DNA of 50,808 nt, from the NCBI GenBank assembly GCA_024220525.1, contig JAMYWO010000042.1, positions 4,320-55,127 on the forward strand, given 5' to 3'. The translations under genes and the position numbers were made by a program. Shown in pieces: positions 24,240 through 33,944 of this stretch. This DNA comes from Cochliopodium minus. Taxonomy: Eukaryota > Discosea > Himatismenida > Cochliopodiidae. The notes beneath the pieces are model-generated. The model ran no database searches, was not told the DNA's origin, and was given only the letters and a program-made list of their open reading frames with translations. Each line of letters begins with the position of its first letter. Positions within the stretch are counted from its first letter, which is position 1.

Positions 24240-25579
24240 ATGGAGAAAGAAAAGTATTATTCGAGTGATATGTTGCTCGAAAATTTCCAAGAAAACAAAA
24301 TGAAAACCTATAAAAAATTGATCGTTGTAGCTTTGGGTATATGGCTTATATTAGTCTCATATAAACAATATTTAATATCTTTGTTATATTAATAACATAT
24401 CTTTATCATATACTTAATTTCAATACCCATATAGGTTTCGCCATCGACGCATATGATCTTTTCATCCTCAATATGATCCTTATCATATTGCCCTTCATAT
24501 ATAAAAGCGAATCTTCATTTTACAATCCCATATTGGCCACATCTGTATTAGTTGGAAACATAATAGGTTAAAAAAAAAAAAGATTTAACTTTAATAAAAG
24601 TCAATATTCAAAAATTAACAAATTTTAAAAAAAAAATTTCCAAAATTAAATTCTACTTTTAAAAATGGTTTCCTTCCTAAAAATATTTTTTTAATTCTCT
24701 GCTAAATATTTTTATGTTTTTTTTAATAATATTTTTTTATTTTTATTTATTTTTATTGTTTATTAGGACAACTTATCTTCGGATATCTGGGTGACAAGTT
24801 TGGAAGATCAAAAATGTTTTTAGTGACATGTTTCTGGGTTTGCCTTTTTTTGGTTGGATGTTCTTTCGCCACTGCACTTTATGGAAAAGTGATGTTTGCT
24901 TACATATGGTTGATTGTATGTAGATTATTTTTGGGTAAAAGAAAATAAAAACAAATAAAAACAAACAAAAATAAAAATAAATAAAAAATAATAATAAAAA
25001 ATAATAAAAAATAAATTAAAATATTAATAAAAAATAAATTAAAATAATAATAAAAAATAAATTAAAATAATAATAAAAAATATTAAAATAATAATAAAAA
25101 AAATAAAAGTAAAAAAATATTTATCAAAAATATAAATAAAAAAATAAAAAATAAAATAAAATAAATTTTAAAAATTTGATAAATAAAATCAATAAAATAA
25201 AAATTAAAAAATTAAAATTTAAAAAAACAAAACTAAAAAAAAAAATAATAATAAAAAAAAAATAAAAAAATAAAACATTTAATATTTTATTTAATCAAAA
25301 TAACACTAAATCAAAAATAAATATAAAATCAAAAATTATATTTTAATAAAAAATAAATAGAAAATAAAAATAATAATTAAATAAATAAATATCAAATAAA
25401 TTAAATATAAAACTTTGTCAGGAATTGGAATGGGAGGAGAATATCCCTTGTCTGCAACTATCGCAGCAGAAACTTCGATTCAAATACACAGAGGAAGAAA
25501 TATGTCTCTCGTTTTCTCATCACAAGGTATCGGTGGATTATTGGGTCCTGTTGTTTTAATTTTATTCTTGACAATAAGT
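24240..25579 (+). CDS. MFS transporter, PHO84-like phosphate/sugar symporter branch, truncated 3'
   Basis: Exon 1 starts MEKEKYYSSDMLLENF. Joined exons give TM1 GFAIDAYDLFILNMI, the loop signature GYLGDKFGRSKMF after TM2, TM3-4 and RLFLGIGMGGEYPLSATIAAE in TM4. These match the inorganic-phosphate:proton symporter subfamily (GxGGDYPLS). Coding ends after TM5 (IGGLLGPVVLILFLTI) at a donor near 25579. No exon for the central loop or TM6-12 follows; instead there is A-rich repeat, an N, and an unrelated exon. The gene is therefore incomplete here, most likely by assembly. Subfamily is firm, substrate inferred. Confidence 0.8.
24944..25418 (+). repeat. Long A-rich intron of the MFS gene
   Basis: About 475 nt of AAATAAAAATAA-type sequence lies between LFLG and IGMGGEYP exons. 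It is A-rich on the coding strand, opposite to most introns here. Confidence 0.7.
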
Positions 25580-25752
25580 AAAAAATAAAAAAATAAAATA
25601 AAACAAGTTATAAATAATAAAAAAATTAGCAAAAAAATGAATAAAAAATAAAAAATTTAAAAAAATAAAAAATAAAAAAAAATAAAAAAAATAAAAAAAT
25701 AAAAAAAATAAAAAAAATAAAAAAAATAAAAATAAAATACTCTAATGATTTG
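25580..25752. repeat. (AAAAAAT)n tract abutting an assembly gap
   Basis: Near-perfect AAAAAAT repeats end at an ambiguous base (25753). It is the likely place of a collapsed or mis-joined assembly. Confidence 0.8.
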
Positions 25753-25753
25753 N
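25753..25753. other. Ambiguous base N
   Basis: This is the only N in the window. It sits between a simple repeat and an exon that does not continue the upstream MFS gene. Confidence 0.98.
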
Positions 25754-25768
25754 ACCATTAAGAGTCTG

Positions 25769-26029
25769 GAGATCAATGATTCCTTCCTCAATTCTTTGTT
25801 GATGTTGTTGGAGGTGGGGGGCATCGATATCAATCTCATCCTTTGTGAGGGAAGAAAATATACGAAGCAAAATGACTGTAATTCTATTGTGGAGAGATTA
25901 TCGAAGGGGATTGTGAGGGCTTTAAATCATTTGTTTGGTGATTCTCTATTTTCTGTGGATACTTCTATTTTGAAACAATATGAGCCTTATTTTTCGCAAT
26001 CTGTTGATAATAAGTTACTTTATTTATAA
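25769..26029 (+). CDS. Orphan terminal exon, unknown protein
   Basis: An open frame from about the AG at 25767-25768 reads SLEINDSFLNSLLMLLEVGG and ends ILKQYEPYFSQSVDNKLLYL with TAA at 26027-26029. Codon use looks coding. It has no transmembrane helices and does not resemble an MFS C-terminus, so it is not the missing part of the transporter. I do not recognise it. It may be the last exon of a different gene brought here by the junction at 25753. Confidence 0.5.
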   Translation, partial: EINDSFLNSLLMLLEVGGIDINLILCEGRKYTKQNDCNSIVERLSKGIVRALNHLFGDSLFSVDTSILKQYEPYFSQSVDNKLLYL

Positions 26030-26195
26030 AATAGGAAATGATGATTAAAATCTTTTCGTTTTAATCTTTTTTTTAAATTTTTATTTAAATAAAAAAATTA
26101 ATATAAATTAATATAAAATAATAAATTAAAATAAAAAATGTTGTAAATAGTTTGGAAAAAGATTCATTTATCATTTAGAAAAAATAAAGTTCAAT

Positions 26196-26429
26196 TCTTC
26201 TCGAAAATGTGAAGAGGAGATTCGTTTTGAAAACTAGATTTGTTGGTTTGTGTTACAAATTGAAGAGAAGAAAGTTTGTCAATGTGGGTTTTGGGGGTGT
26301 TGATGTTGGAATTGGGAACAGAAGTTCCTGATGATTCGAATATTGCGGAAGCTATGCTGGGATACCTCAATAAATTGATACATTCACTGGCTCTTGTTGT
26401 GACCGACTCTTCAAAATATTCAGCTAAAC
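26196..26429 (-). CDS. Orphan terminal exon on minus strand, unknown protein
   Basis: After acceptor TTTAG the minus strand reads AEYFEESVTTRASECINLL and ends SSFQNESPLHIFEKN with TGA near 26196. Its entry phase (one base needed from the previous exon) does not fit the methyltransferase exon upstream, which ends with two bases. It also lacks the motifs expected next in that family. An overlapping plus-strand frame starting near 26282 is also open, so the strand is not certain. Confidence 0.4.
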
Positions 26430-26440
26430 AAATTGATAAT

Positions 26441-26545
26441 AAATGAAAAATAAAACAATAAAATAAAAAATATAGATAATAAATGAAATTTAAATAAAAC
26501 TAAATTGGAAATAATATAATTTTAAAATGAATGATAATAAAAAAT

Positions 26546-26582
<37 letters not shown>

Positions 26583-26630
26583 AAATAAAAAATAAAAAAT
26601 AAAAAATAAAATTATTAATCTTTTACTTAT
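26441..26630. repeat. A-rich low-complexity tract
   Basis: Many AAAAAAT units separate the truncated methyltransferase from the orphan exon. It is a second candidate for a mis-join. Confidence 0.6.
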
Positions 26631-26633
26631 TCA

Positions 26634-28157
26634 TGTTCACTGTTGTAAATGAAATTAATTTTTTAAATTTTTCTTTTTCTATTGCTAAAGAAGGGTAATA
26701 AAAATCGTCGGGAGTTCTTGCGGTGATACCATCCCATTCAGCATTTTTTCCTTTGAATTTTACATCAGTGCATCTTTTTTTATTCAAAAATAATTAAGAA
26801 ATCACAATAAAGAAATTAAATCGAAAAACTTACACCTAAAAAATAAAAAAAAAATTTAAAAAAATCAAAAAAAATGGAAAAAAAATTTTACGATTTCACA
26901 TCCATAATGACTTAATAATGATGGCAATACCTCTATTTTTGTTATGTTATTTTGTTAAAATCAATTTATCATTTTATTAACCTCTTCCAACAGCAAACCC
27001 GAGACCTTCGTTTGTAAAAATTTAAACAAAAAAAAAAAATTAAACAAAACAAAACAAAAAAAAAATTCTTTTAAAAATTTATTCAAAAAAAATATACTAA
27101 AAAATTTGAAAAAAAATTAAAATAATTAAAAACAAAAACATTTCGAAAAAATGAAACAAAAAAATAATAATTAAAATTGAAATAATTCCAAACAAAAAAT
27201 AATTCAAAAAAATGTAACAAAAATTCCAAAAAAAAGAAAATTATAAAAAAATTATTAAAATATTAATTAAAATTAAAAAAAAAAAATTTACCTTTCTTCC
27301 CTTTAGAACATAAATTCTTTTTTTTGATTATGTGAATGAAATAATTGATTTCCCATTGTTTTCTATTCCTCATGGTTTTCTGTTCCTTCAGTTTGTCGGG
27401 TTTGGGATTGTAATAGTTAAATGGTCCTTCGTCAATGTCTTCTTGCAATGCAAATTTCCAAGTGATGTCTTCGCTATCAGGAATTGGACTAACAACATAA
27501 TAAGCAAGTATTGCTATTTCAAAAAAATTAAAAAATGAAAATAAAAATTTAAATACACTTTGAATATTTTTTAATATTTTTTAATATTATTTTTAATTCT
27601 TAAATAATTTTAAAGTGATTTTATTGGAATTTTATTTTCTTTCACTCTGGATCACTTTTAAGTTTTTTAAACATTTTTAATTTTAATTTTAAAACATTTT
27701 TTATTTTTATTTAAAACATTTTTTATTTTTAATTAATTTCAAATTTTATTTTTAATTAATTTCAAATTTTAAACAAAATTTTACAGTTTTCCAAAAATAA
27801 CATTGAGTACTCTCTTCCACTCACTTTTTCCTCTATTTAAAATATCAATCATTAAAAATAAAAAAAAAGAAAATTCCTTTGAAAAATTAATTTTTCAGTT
27901 GAAGTAATGAATTTTTTCTTACTCTTGTATATATTCCTATTTTCTATATCTTCATCGATTGCACCTTTTCATTTCAAAATATAACGATATATAATTTTTT
28001 AAAGTGACATTTTCCTGTTATATTTTTTTTTTTTACATCTCCTCCCAAATATCATGCAATGCAGATAAAAGGATACCAATATAATAGACAATAGAGCAAA
28101 TATCATCAATAAATAATAACTAACAAAAATTCCATCTCTATTACTTCTGATTATCAT
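26634..28157 (-). CDS. Membrane-anchored class I SAM-dependent methyltransferase, truncated 3'
   Basis: Exon 1 (28157-28037) encodes an N-terminal anchor: MIIRSNRDGIFVSYYLLMIF then ALLSIILVSFYL. Later exons give EGPFNYYNPKPDKL and KQWEINYFIHIIKKKNL. The SAM-binding core is GLGFAVGREVLPSLL, then SHYGCEI-V-CTD, matching the GLGFGVGREPLP...GC.V.ATD motif of an FkbM-like/uncharacterised methyltransferase group. It is assembled from a 24-nt exon (27005-26982), the exon ending at 26892, a 2-nt exon (26835-26834) and the exon from 26773. Coding ends at SFTTVNMN, the VDMN motif. The rest of the fold is not found downstream, so the gene is incomplete. Substrate unknown. Confidence 0.65.
26834..26835 (-). 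other. Candidate 2-nt microexon (GT) in methyltransferase
   Basis: Upstream intron (26891-26836, 56 nt) ends TTTTTTAG; downstream intron (26833-26774, 60 nt) starts GTAAGT. Including GT gives GAA ATC GTA TGC ACT GAT (E-I-V-C-T-D). Skipping it gives a stop three codons on. Confidence 0.65.
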
Positions 28158-28311
28158 TTTTTTTTATTTATTATTTATAATTTATAAATTATTTTTGAAA
28201 ATCAATAAAAAATAAAAAAAAAAAATTTTATATTCAAAAATTTCGTTTTTTTTTTAATAATTGGTTTTTTTTTTTTCTTCAAAAATATTTTTTTTATTAT
28301 TATTATGACTT

Positions 28312-31300
28312 TTAATAATCTCCAGAACGCATCTTGGAAATGAGGTTGTCCAACTCTCCCTTCAACTCGATTTTGACCTGCGCCATGTTTTGTTTAGGGC
28401 CTGTACGAGGGGAAGGGCTTGTGTTGCTCTTCTTTAGCATTTCTCTTTCCAAGTTTTCCTCTTGAGTAATGACAGCTAAAAAAATAAAAAAATAAAAAAA
28501 AAAAAAAATAAAACAAAAAAAATAAAAAAATAATGTTAAAATAATAAAAAAAAAAAAATATTATAAATAAATTATAAATAAATTATTTATTTTTTTTACC
28601 TTTATAATTATTGCAAAATCTAAGGATGGTGTTGAAAAAAGAATCGGAATCCATCATAGGATCTTCACCATAGTAAATGGCGAGTTGTTTGAAAGTATCA
28701 TTGAGTTCCTTTTAAAAAAATTATTAAAATTAAAAAATAAAAATATGAAAATATTGAAAAAATATTGGTGAAAATAATGAAAAAAATCTTAGATGAAAAT
28801 AAAAAATAAAAATAAAAAATGTTTAAAAATGTTTAAAAATAAAAATAAAAATAAAATAAAAAATAAAATATAATAATAAAAAATAAAAAATAAAAATAAA
28901 AAAATATTTAAAAATAAAAATAAAAATAAAAATGATAAGTAAAAATAAAAATGATAATAAAAAAATGAAAAAATGAAAATAATAAAAAAATCTTATATGA
29001 AAATAAAAAATAAAAAATAAAAAATAAAAAATGTTATTTAAAAAAGAATAAAAATATAAAATAAAAATAAAAAATAAAAAATGATAATAATAATAAAAAA
29101 AAAATTGTACCTGTGCATTCTTTAACAATGTCTCGACTTTGGGTGCAACCCTTTGCACGAAAGGACTCAATACGCTGTTGAAGCGGTCAGAGTTGTTGAT
29201 GGGAGGATTCTTGATTTGGTTCTCGACTAAAGTCAAACCACCTTGCATTGTTTGTGCCTCAGAAAAGAAAAACTTAGTTGTACCTAAAATTTTTGAAATG
29301 AAAAATAAAATGAAAAAAATTAAAATGTAAATAATCTGAAAAATAAGGATAAAAAAATAATAAATTAAAAATTTAAAAAAAAAAATTATTTCCAAAAAAA
29401 AAAAAAAATTTTTGAATAAATGAAAAATAAAGATTTAAAAAAATATAAATAAAAAATATAAATAAAAAACTTTTAATCTTCAAAAAAAAAATAAAAAATA
29501 ATTTAAAAAATTTTTTAAATGGAAGTTTTTACCATTTATTGCTTGGTCGACACATTCAAGCTCTTCCAAAACTTTTTCGATGTGTTTGAACTTTCCACGG
29601 ATGGAGCGGACGAGATATGTCATGAGGGAGGTTCCGTCGTTACCTTTGATTTGTGGAAGTTGGTCCAATGTTGCCAACTTGAACCCATAAGCACCTCCTC
29701 TGACTAGAAATTAAAAGTTGAAAAAACAAAACAAAAATAAATAAAAAGGTAATAAAAATAAATGAAAAAAATAAAATAATAAAAAATAAAAATCTTTTAA
29801 ATAAAAATGAAATATCAAAAAAAATAAAAAATAAAAATAATAATAATAAAGAAAAATAAGCTGTGAAAAATAAAAAAATAAAATTAAAATTAAAAAATTG
29901 TGATAAAATTTAAAAATAAAAAGGAAATTCTTACAAGTTCCTCCATTCATGTAATTTCCAAGCGCCAAAACAAGTTCAAGCAAACTAGAAAAGTTTTTGC
30001 TTGTCTTCAAAACTTTGCAAGCTCTCAAAGTGTTTTGGACATCGTTTTGGAGGGGACCGAATTTCTCTTCAAAGTTTTCTTTGTAGATGAGACATTGGAA
30101 GCGAGGGGTGAGGCGGGGGATGTCCATGATCTCCAAAAAGAATCTGTCTCCCTTTGCGAGCTGTTCTTTTTCTCCTGTGTATGAACTAATTGCATTGATG
30201 TCTTCTGCATTTGGGAGAAATGGTTCCTAATAAACAAGAAAAATAATTAAATGAAAAAAATGTGAGAAAAAACAAACTTTAAAAATGAAATTTAATAAAA
30301 ATTATAAAAAATAAATTTGATTAAAAAATTGAATGAAAAAAAAAAAATGAAATAATCTAGAATTTGATAAAAAAATGATTGCTTCAATAATAAAAATTTT
30401 TTTGTAAGAATTTAATATGTGCTATATATTTTGGATCAATTTTTATATTTCAACATATGATAGTATAAATTGATCATTGATTGAATATAATCATATTATC
30501 ATTTGTATATGTTGATTGATATTGATCCATTCTTTGATGTATTTACTAACAAATTTTCAATAAAATTGATAAAATAAATGATAAAAAATAAAACTTCAAA
30601 AAAAAAAAGCATTTTATCAAAAATTCATCAAAAAAAATGAACAAAATTATTTAAATTTATAAAAAAATAAAAAGATAAAAAAATATTCTTTTTTACCATC
30701 AACATCAACTTTTCGAGATTGAGAACATCCAAATCAACAGTCAAAATAGCCTTCTTGATCTCACTGTAAGGCATTTTGAAACGAGAAAGCATGATGGTGA
30801 CGTTGTTGGCTTTTTTAGGATCGATGACGCTGATCTCCACAGGCTTTTCGATCTTCTCCACTTTAGGCTTAGGTTTGTTATCAACAGAATCTTTTCCGAA
30901 AATGTTTTCGAGCTCGCTTGTGTTGAGGAGCTTCATCATATCTTCGTCGTCAGCTTTTTCCCAAAAGGTGTTTTCTACTTTCTCTGGCTTCAAGATGGCC
31001 CAAGGAAGACCAATCATCTTCTTGGCTGGTTTTGGTTGTTTTTTCTTGGGGAGGGTTTTTTTCTAAACAAAAAAAATGGGATGAGAACAAAAACAAAAGA
31101 TTCAAAAAATTTTAAATAGAAAAGAAAACATTTTCAAATTAAAATAAAAAAATAAAAAATTTTAACAAGTAAAAACAAACAAAAATAAATTTTTAAAATT
31201 CTATTAAAATATTCACCATAGTTCCCATTCCTGGTGGTGGAGGTGGTCCTCCCATTCCTGGTGGAGGTGGTGGCGGTGGAGGACCTCCTTCTCCGCCATC

Positions 31301-33541
31301 CATTCCAGGTGGTGGAGGTGGTGGGGCGAACCCTCCAGAATCGCCTCCCTCGATGCCTGGAGGAGGAGGGGGAGGAGCAAATTCGTTGGGATTAGAGAGT
31401 GTTTGAGAAGTTCCCAAACTTATTTCGGGAGTAGAAGAGTTCAATTCAGAGTTTGTAGAACCACCTTGGCCTCCATTTCCTGACTTGTATTTCTCCAATT
31501 CGTGATTGAGCTCATCTATTTTCTTGTAAAGTGTTTCGACCTCGGTGTTTCCAGTGTTTCCCTTGAGCAAGTTTCGGGAAGAAATGTTCTTCTGGTGCTC
31601 GATCTCCTCATTAGACATGACGATGTTAAAAGAAGATTTGAACACATCAGTGATCGACTCCTTGTCGCTCTTGGTAACCTCTTGAACAAACTCACTCAAG
31701 AAACCCCACAACTCAATACCTCTCTTCCCTGTCTTTTGAAGCAACAACATGTTTTCAATCATGGTGACGAAAAAGGGATGAGCATCTTGGGAACTCATTT
31801 GCTGATTCAAAGTCTGCAACAGTGTCAAAGCGTTTTTGTTGTTTAACATGATTTTCCCTGAACTTATGTTTGACCCTCCAATTGCATTGAGTTGGGCGTT
31901 CTTCAAGTTGATGTTAAATTCTGGGTTGTGTTCGCTGAATTTTTTGAGATGCAAGTTGATCTCTTCATCCTTTTCTGCGTAGAGTTGCAACATGGTTCTT
32001 GTGATGTTTGACTTTTCGAGATTGGACACAATTATCTTTCTTTTTTCCTCGTTCAATTTAAAGTTTGGAGGATTGAGAATAAAAGAAATCAAAAGCAAAG
32101 AATTTAACTAAACAAAAAAAATTATGGAAACATTAAATTAAAATAAAACTTTTAAAAAAAACTTTTATAAAAAAAATTTTTTTTACTCTTAAATCTTTGT
32201 TCTTTGTATTCATAAATCCTATCACTTTCGCAAAATAGGAACGTCCAGTTTGTCTGTTCTCTTGGGAGAGGCAATCAATGAGATTACTGTTAAAAATAAA
32301 TGAGGGATGATTAGAAATCAAATGAATAATTTAAAACACTTTTTTTTTTTACTTGTATCCTTCTTCACTCTTTACGGCAACACCAATGAGGATCCTAACA
32401 ATCATATCTTGTGAAATGAGATTGAGATAATCCAATGTTCTGATCAAAATCTTCATGTTGATGATATTGGTGGAAATGACCATGATTCCGTCAGATATGC
32501 TCATCAGATTCTTGATGCTTCTTGTCAAATCTACAACCATCTGGATATCTTCATCGGATTTCTTCTGTATGCTCATCAAAATGGTCAAAACCTCGAATAC
32601 ATTATCATGTCCTCCCAATTTGATGAATTCTTCTATCCAAATAGCAGGAGATGATCCTATATTTCAAAAGAAATATGAAAATTTGAAGAAAAATGAAAAG
32701 AAATTTCTTCCAAACTTTAATGAAATTTGAAATTATAAGTATTTTAAGGATTAGATAGTTCATCAATTTTCATTATTTTGAGAATTTCATAAAATATCTT
32801 ATTATTTAAGTAATTATGATTCTTATTTATTGATTATTACCAGTGACTATAGATATATTTTCAATAGCATCCTTTTTGATTTTTTGTGTATTTTTCATAT
32901 CTTTCAATTCGTCGATTATCTTCTGTGGTGGTTCGTTTGAGGTTACTTTGTCCATATGCTTATATTCTTGGATGAGCTTCCATTTGTTCTCGGTAGTCAT
33001 TGTTTTGGGATTGATATTGACACCAATCTTTTTCTATAATACCGAAGAATATGCAAAGATTAATATTGAAGAAAGGTATATGATCATTATTCACACCAAA
33101 TAAATATTTTATAAATTAAATAATTGTTAAGAGAATTAACAATATATTCTCTTAAATTTAAGATCATTCTTTTTAATGCATATATTCTTTATAATTTAAC
33201 ATACCACTACAATTTCATCGAATAATTTATCTACTGTCAACACATCAGGCATTTGTTGCTGTCCTCTTGTCGATAATTTCAACGGATTTACATTTGGAGT
33301 TGTTTCTGTCGTTTCAGTGGTTTCGGTTGTTTCGACTCTTTTGAAATTAACAGGCTGAGAAATGGTAAAATTGTTGAATTTTTCATTTTTCTTTTCTTTC
33401 TTCTCTTTCTTATTGAAAAGTTTTGATAATCCTTCTTTCTGGAAAAAAAATATTAGAAAGGTGTAAATATTGAGTACGATTATAAAATTAAAAAGTTCAA
33501 TTCAAGATATATATGTGCTTTTTGTTTTTTGTTGTTACCAT
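28312..33541 (-). CDS. Diaphanous-type formin (GBD/FH3-FH1-FH2-DAD)
   Basis: Formins nucleate and elongate actin filaments under Rho control. The start ATG (33541-33539) is followed at once by a GT donor, so the first coding exon is only Met; exon 2 (33438-33205) continues KEGLSKLFNKKEKK. The GBD/FH3 armadillo region has MTTENKWKLIQEY (about 33000) and FEVLTILMSIQ through to about 31500. FH1 (about 31370-31210) has four to five blocks of five to eight prolines. FH2 runs from MIGLPWAILKPEKVENTFWE (about 31020) through LVLALGNYMNGG and TFRGGAYGFKL to about 28600. The tail ELDNLISKMRSGDY resembles a DAD (LDxLLxxLxSG), so autoinhibition by a Rho-type GTPase is expected. The gene ends TAA at 28312-28314 and looks complete. 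Confidence 0.95.
30240..30692 (-). other. Long formin intron with imperfect inverted repeat
   Basis: This intron is about 450 nt, far longer than its neighbours. Its middle (30433-30528) is not simple repeat: arms GGATCAAT and CAACATAT at the left recur in inverse order as ATATGTTG and ATTGATCC at the right, with a further partial match inside. It could fold into a long hairpin. Confidence 0.55.
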
Positions 33542-33944
33542 TTTATTTTATTTTTCATAAATTTTAATTATATAAAATATATTGGTGAAGGAAGTTCACT
33601 AACAATTAGCTTAATCAATAGAAATTTTGGAAAATCAATTTGCTCTCTAATGAAATTTATATTTGAATGATTTGAAAGCAAAAAAATAAAAATAAATTGA
33701 TAATTATTGAATTCTGAAATGATTAGATGAAGAATATTTCAAGTAACTTTAAATTTTGAAAATAATTAAATCTCTATTAGTTGATATTGAATTTTTATTT
33801 AATTTGAAAAATAAAGAAGGATCATTAAAAAAAATTCAATAAAGATAAAAAAGATTTTCTAGACCATTACCCATTCTCATTTCCGCCTGTTTCTCATTTT
33901 TATCTTTGAATTAAAATAGATATCAAAAAAAAAAAATTAAAAGA
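33542..33944. promoter_or_regulatory. Divergent intergenic region, formin / ankyrin-RapGAP
   Basis: About 400 bp of AT-rich sequence lies between two divergent starts and so must hold both promoters. I see no defined element. An A-run precedes the ATG at 33945. Confidence 0.45.

Noticed and set aside
26282-26446. Plus-strand ORF opposite the orphan minus-strand exon
   Set aside because: The minus-strand frame is longer and starts at a proper acceptor, though this is not decisive.
28823-29395. A 190-codon minus-strand ORF rich in Phe, Ile, Tyr
   Set aside because: It is a formin exon read through its T-rich introns; the hydrophobic parts are intron sequence, not membrane helices.
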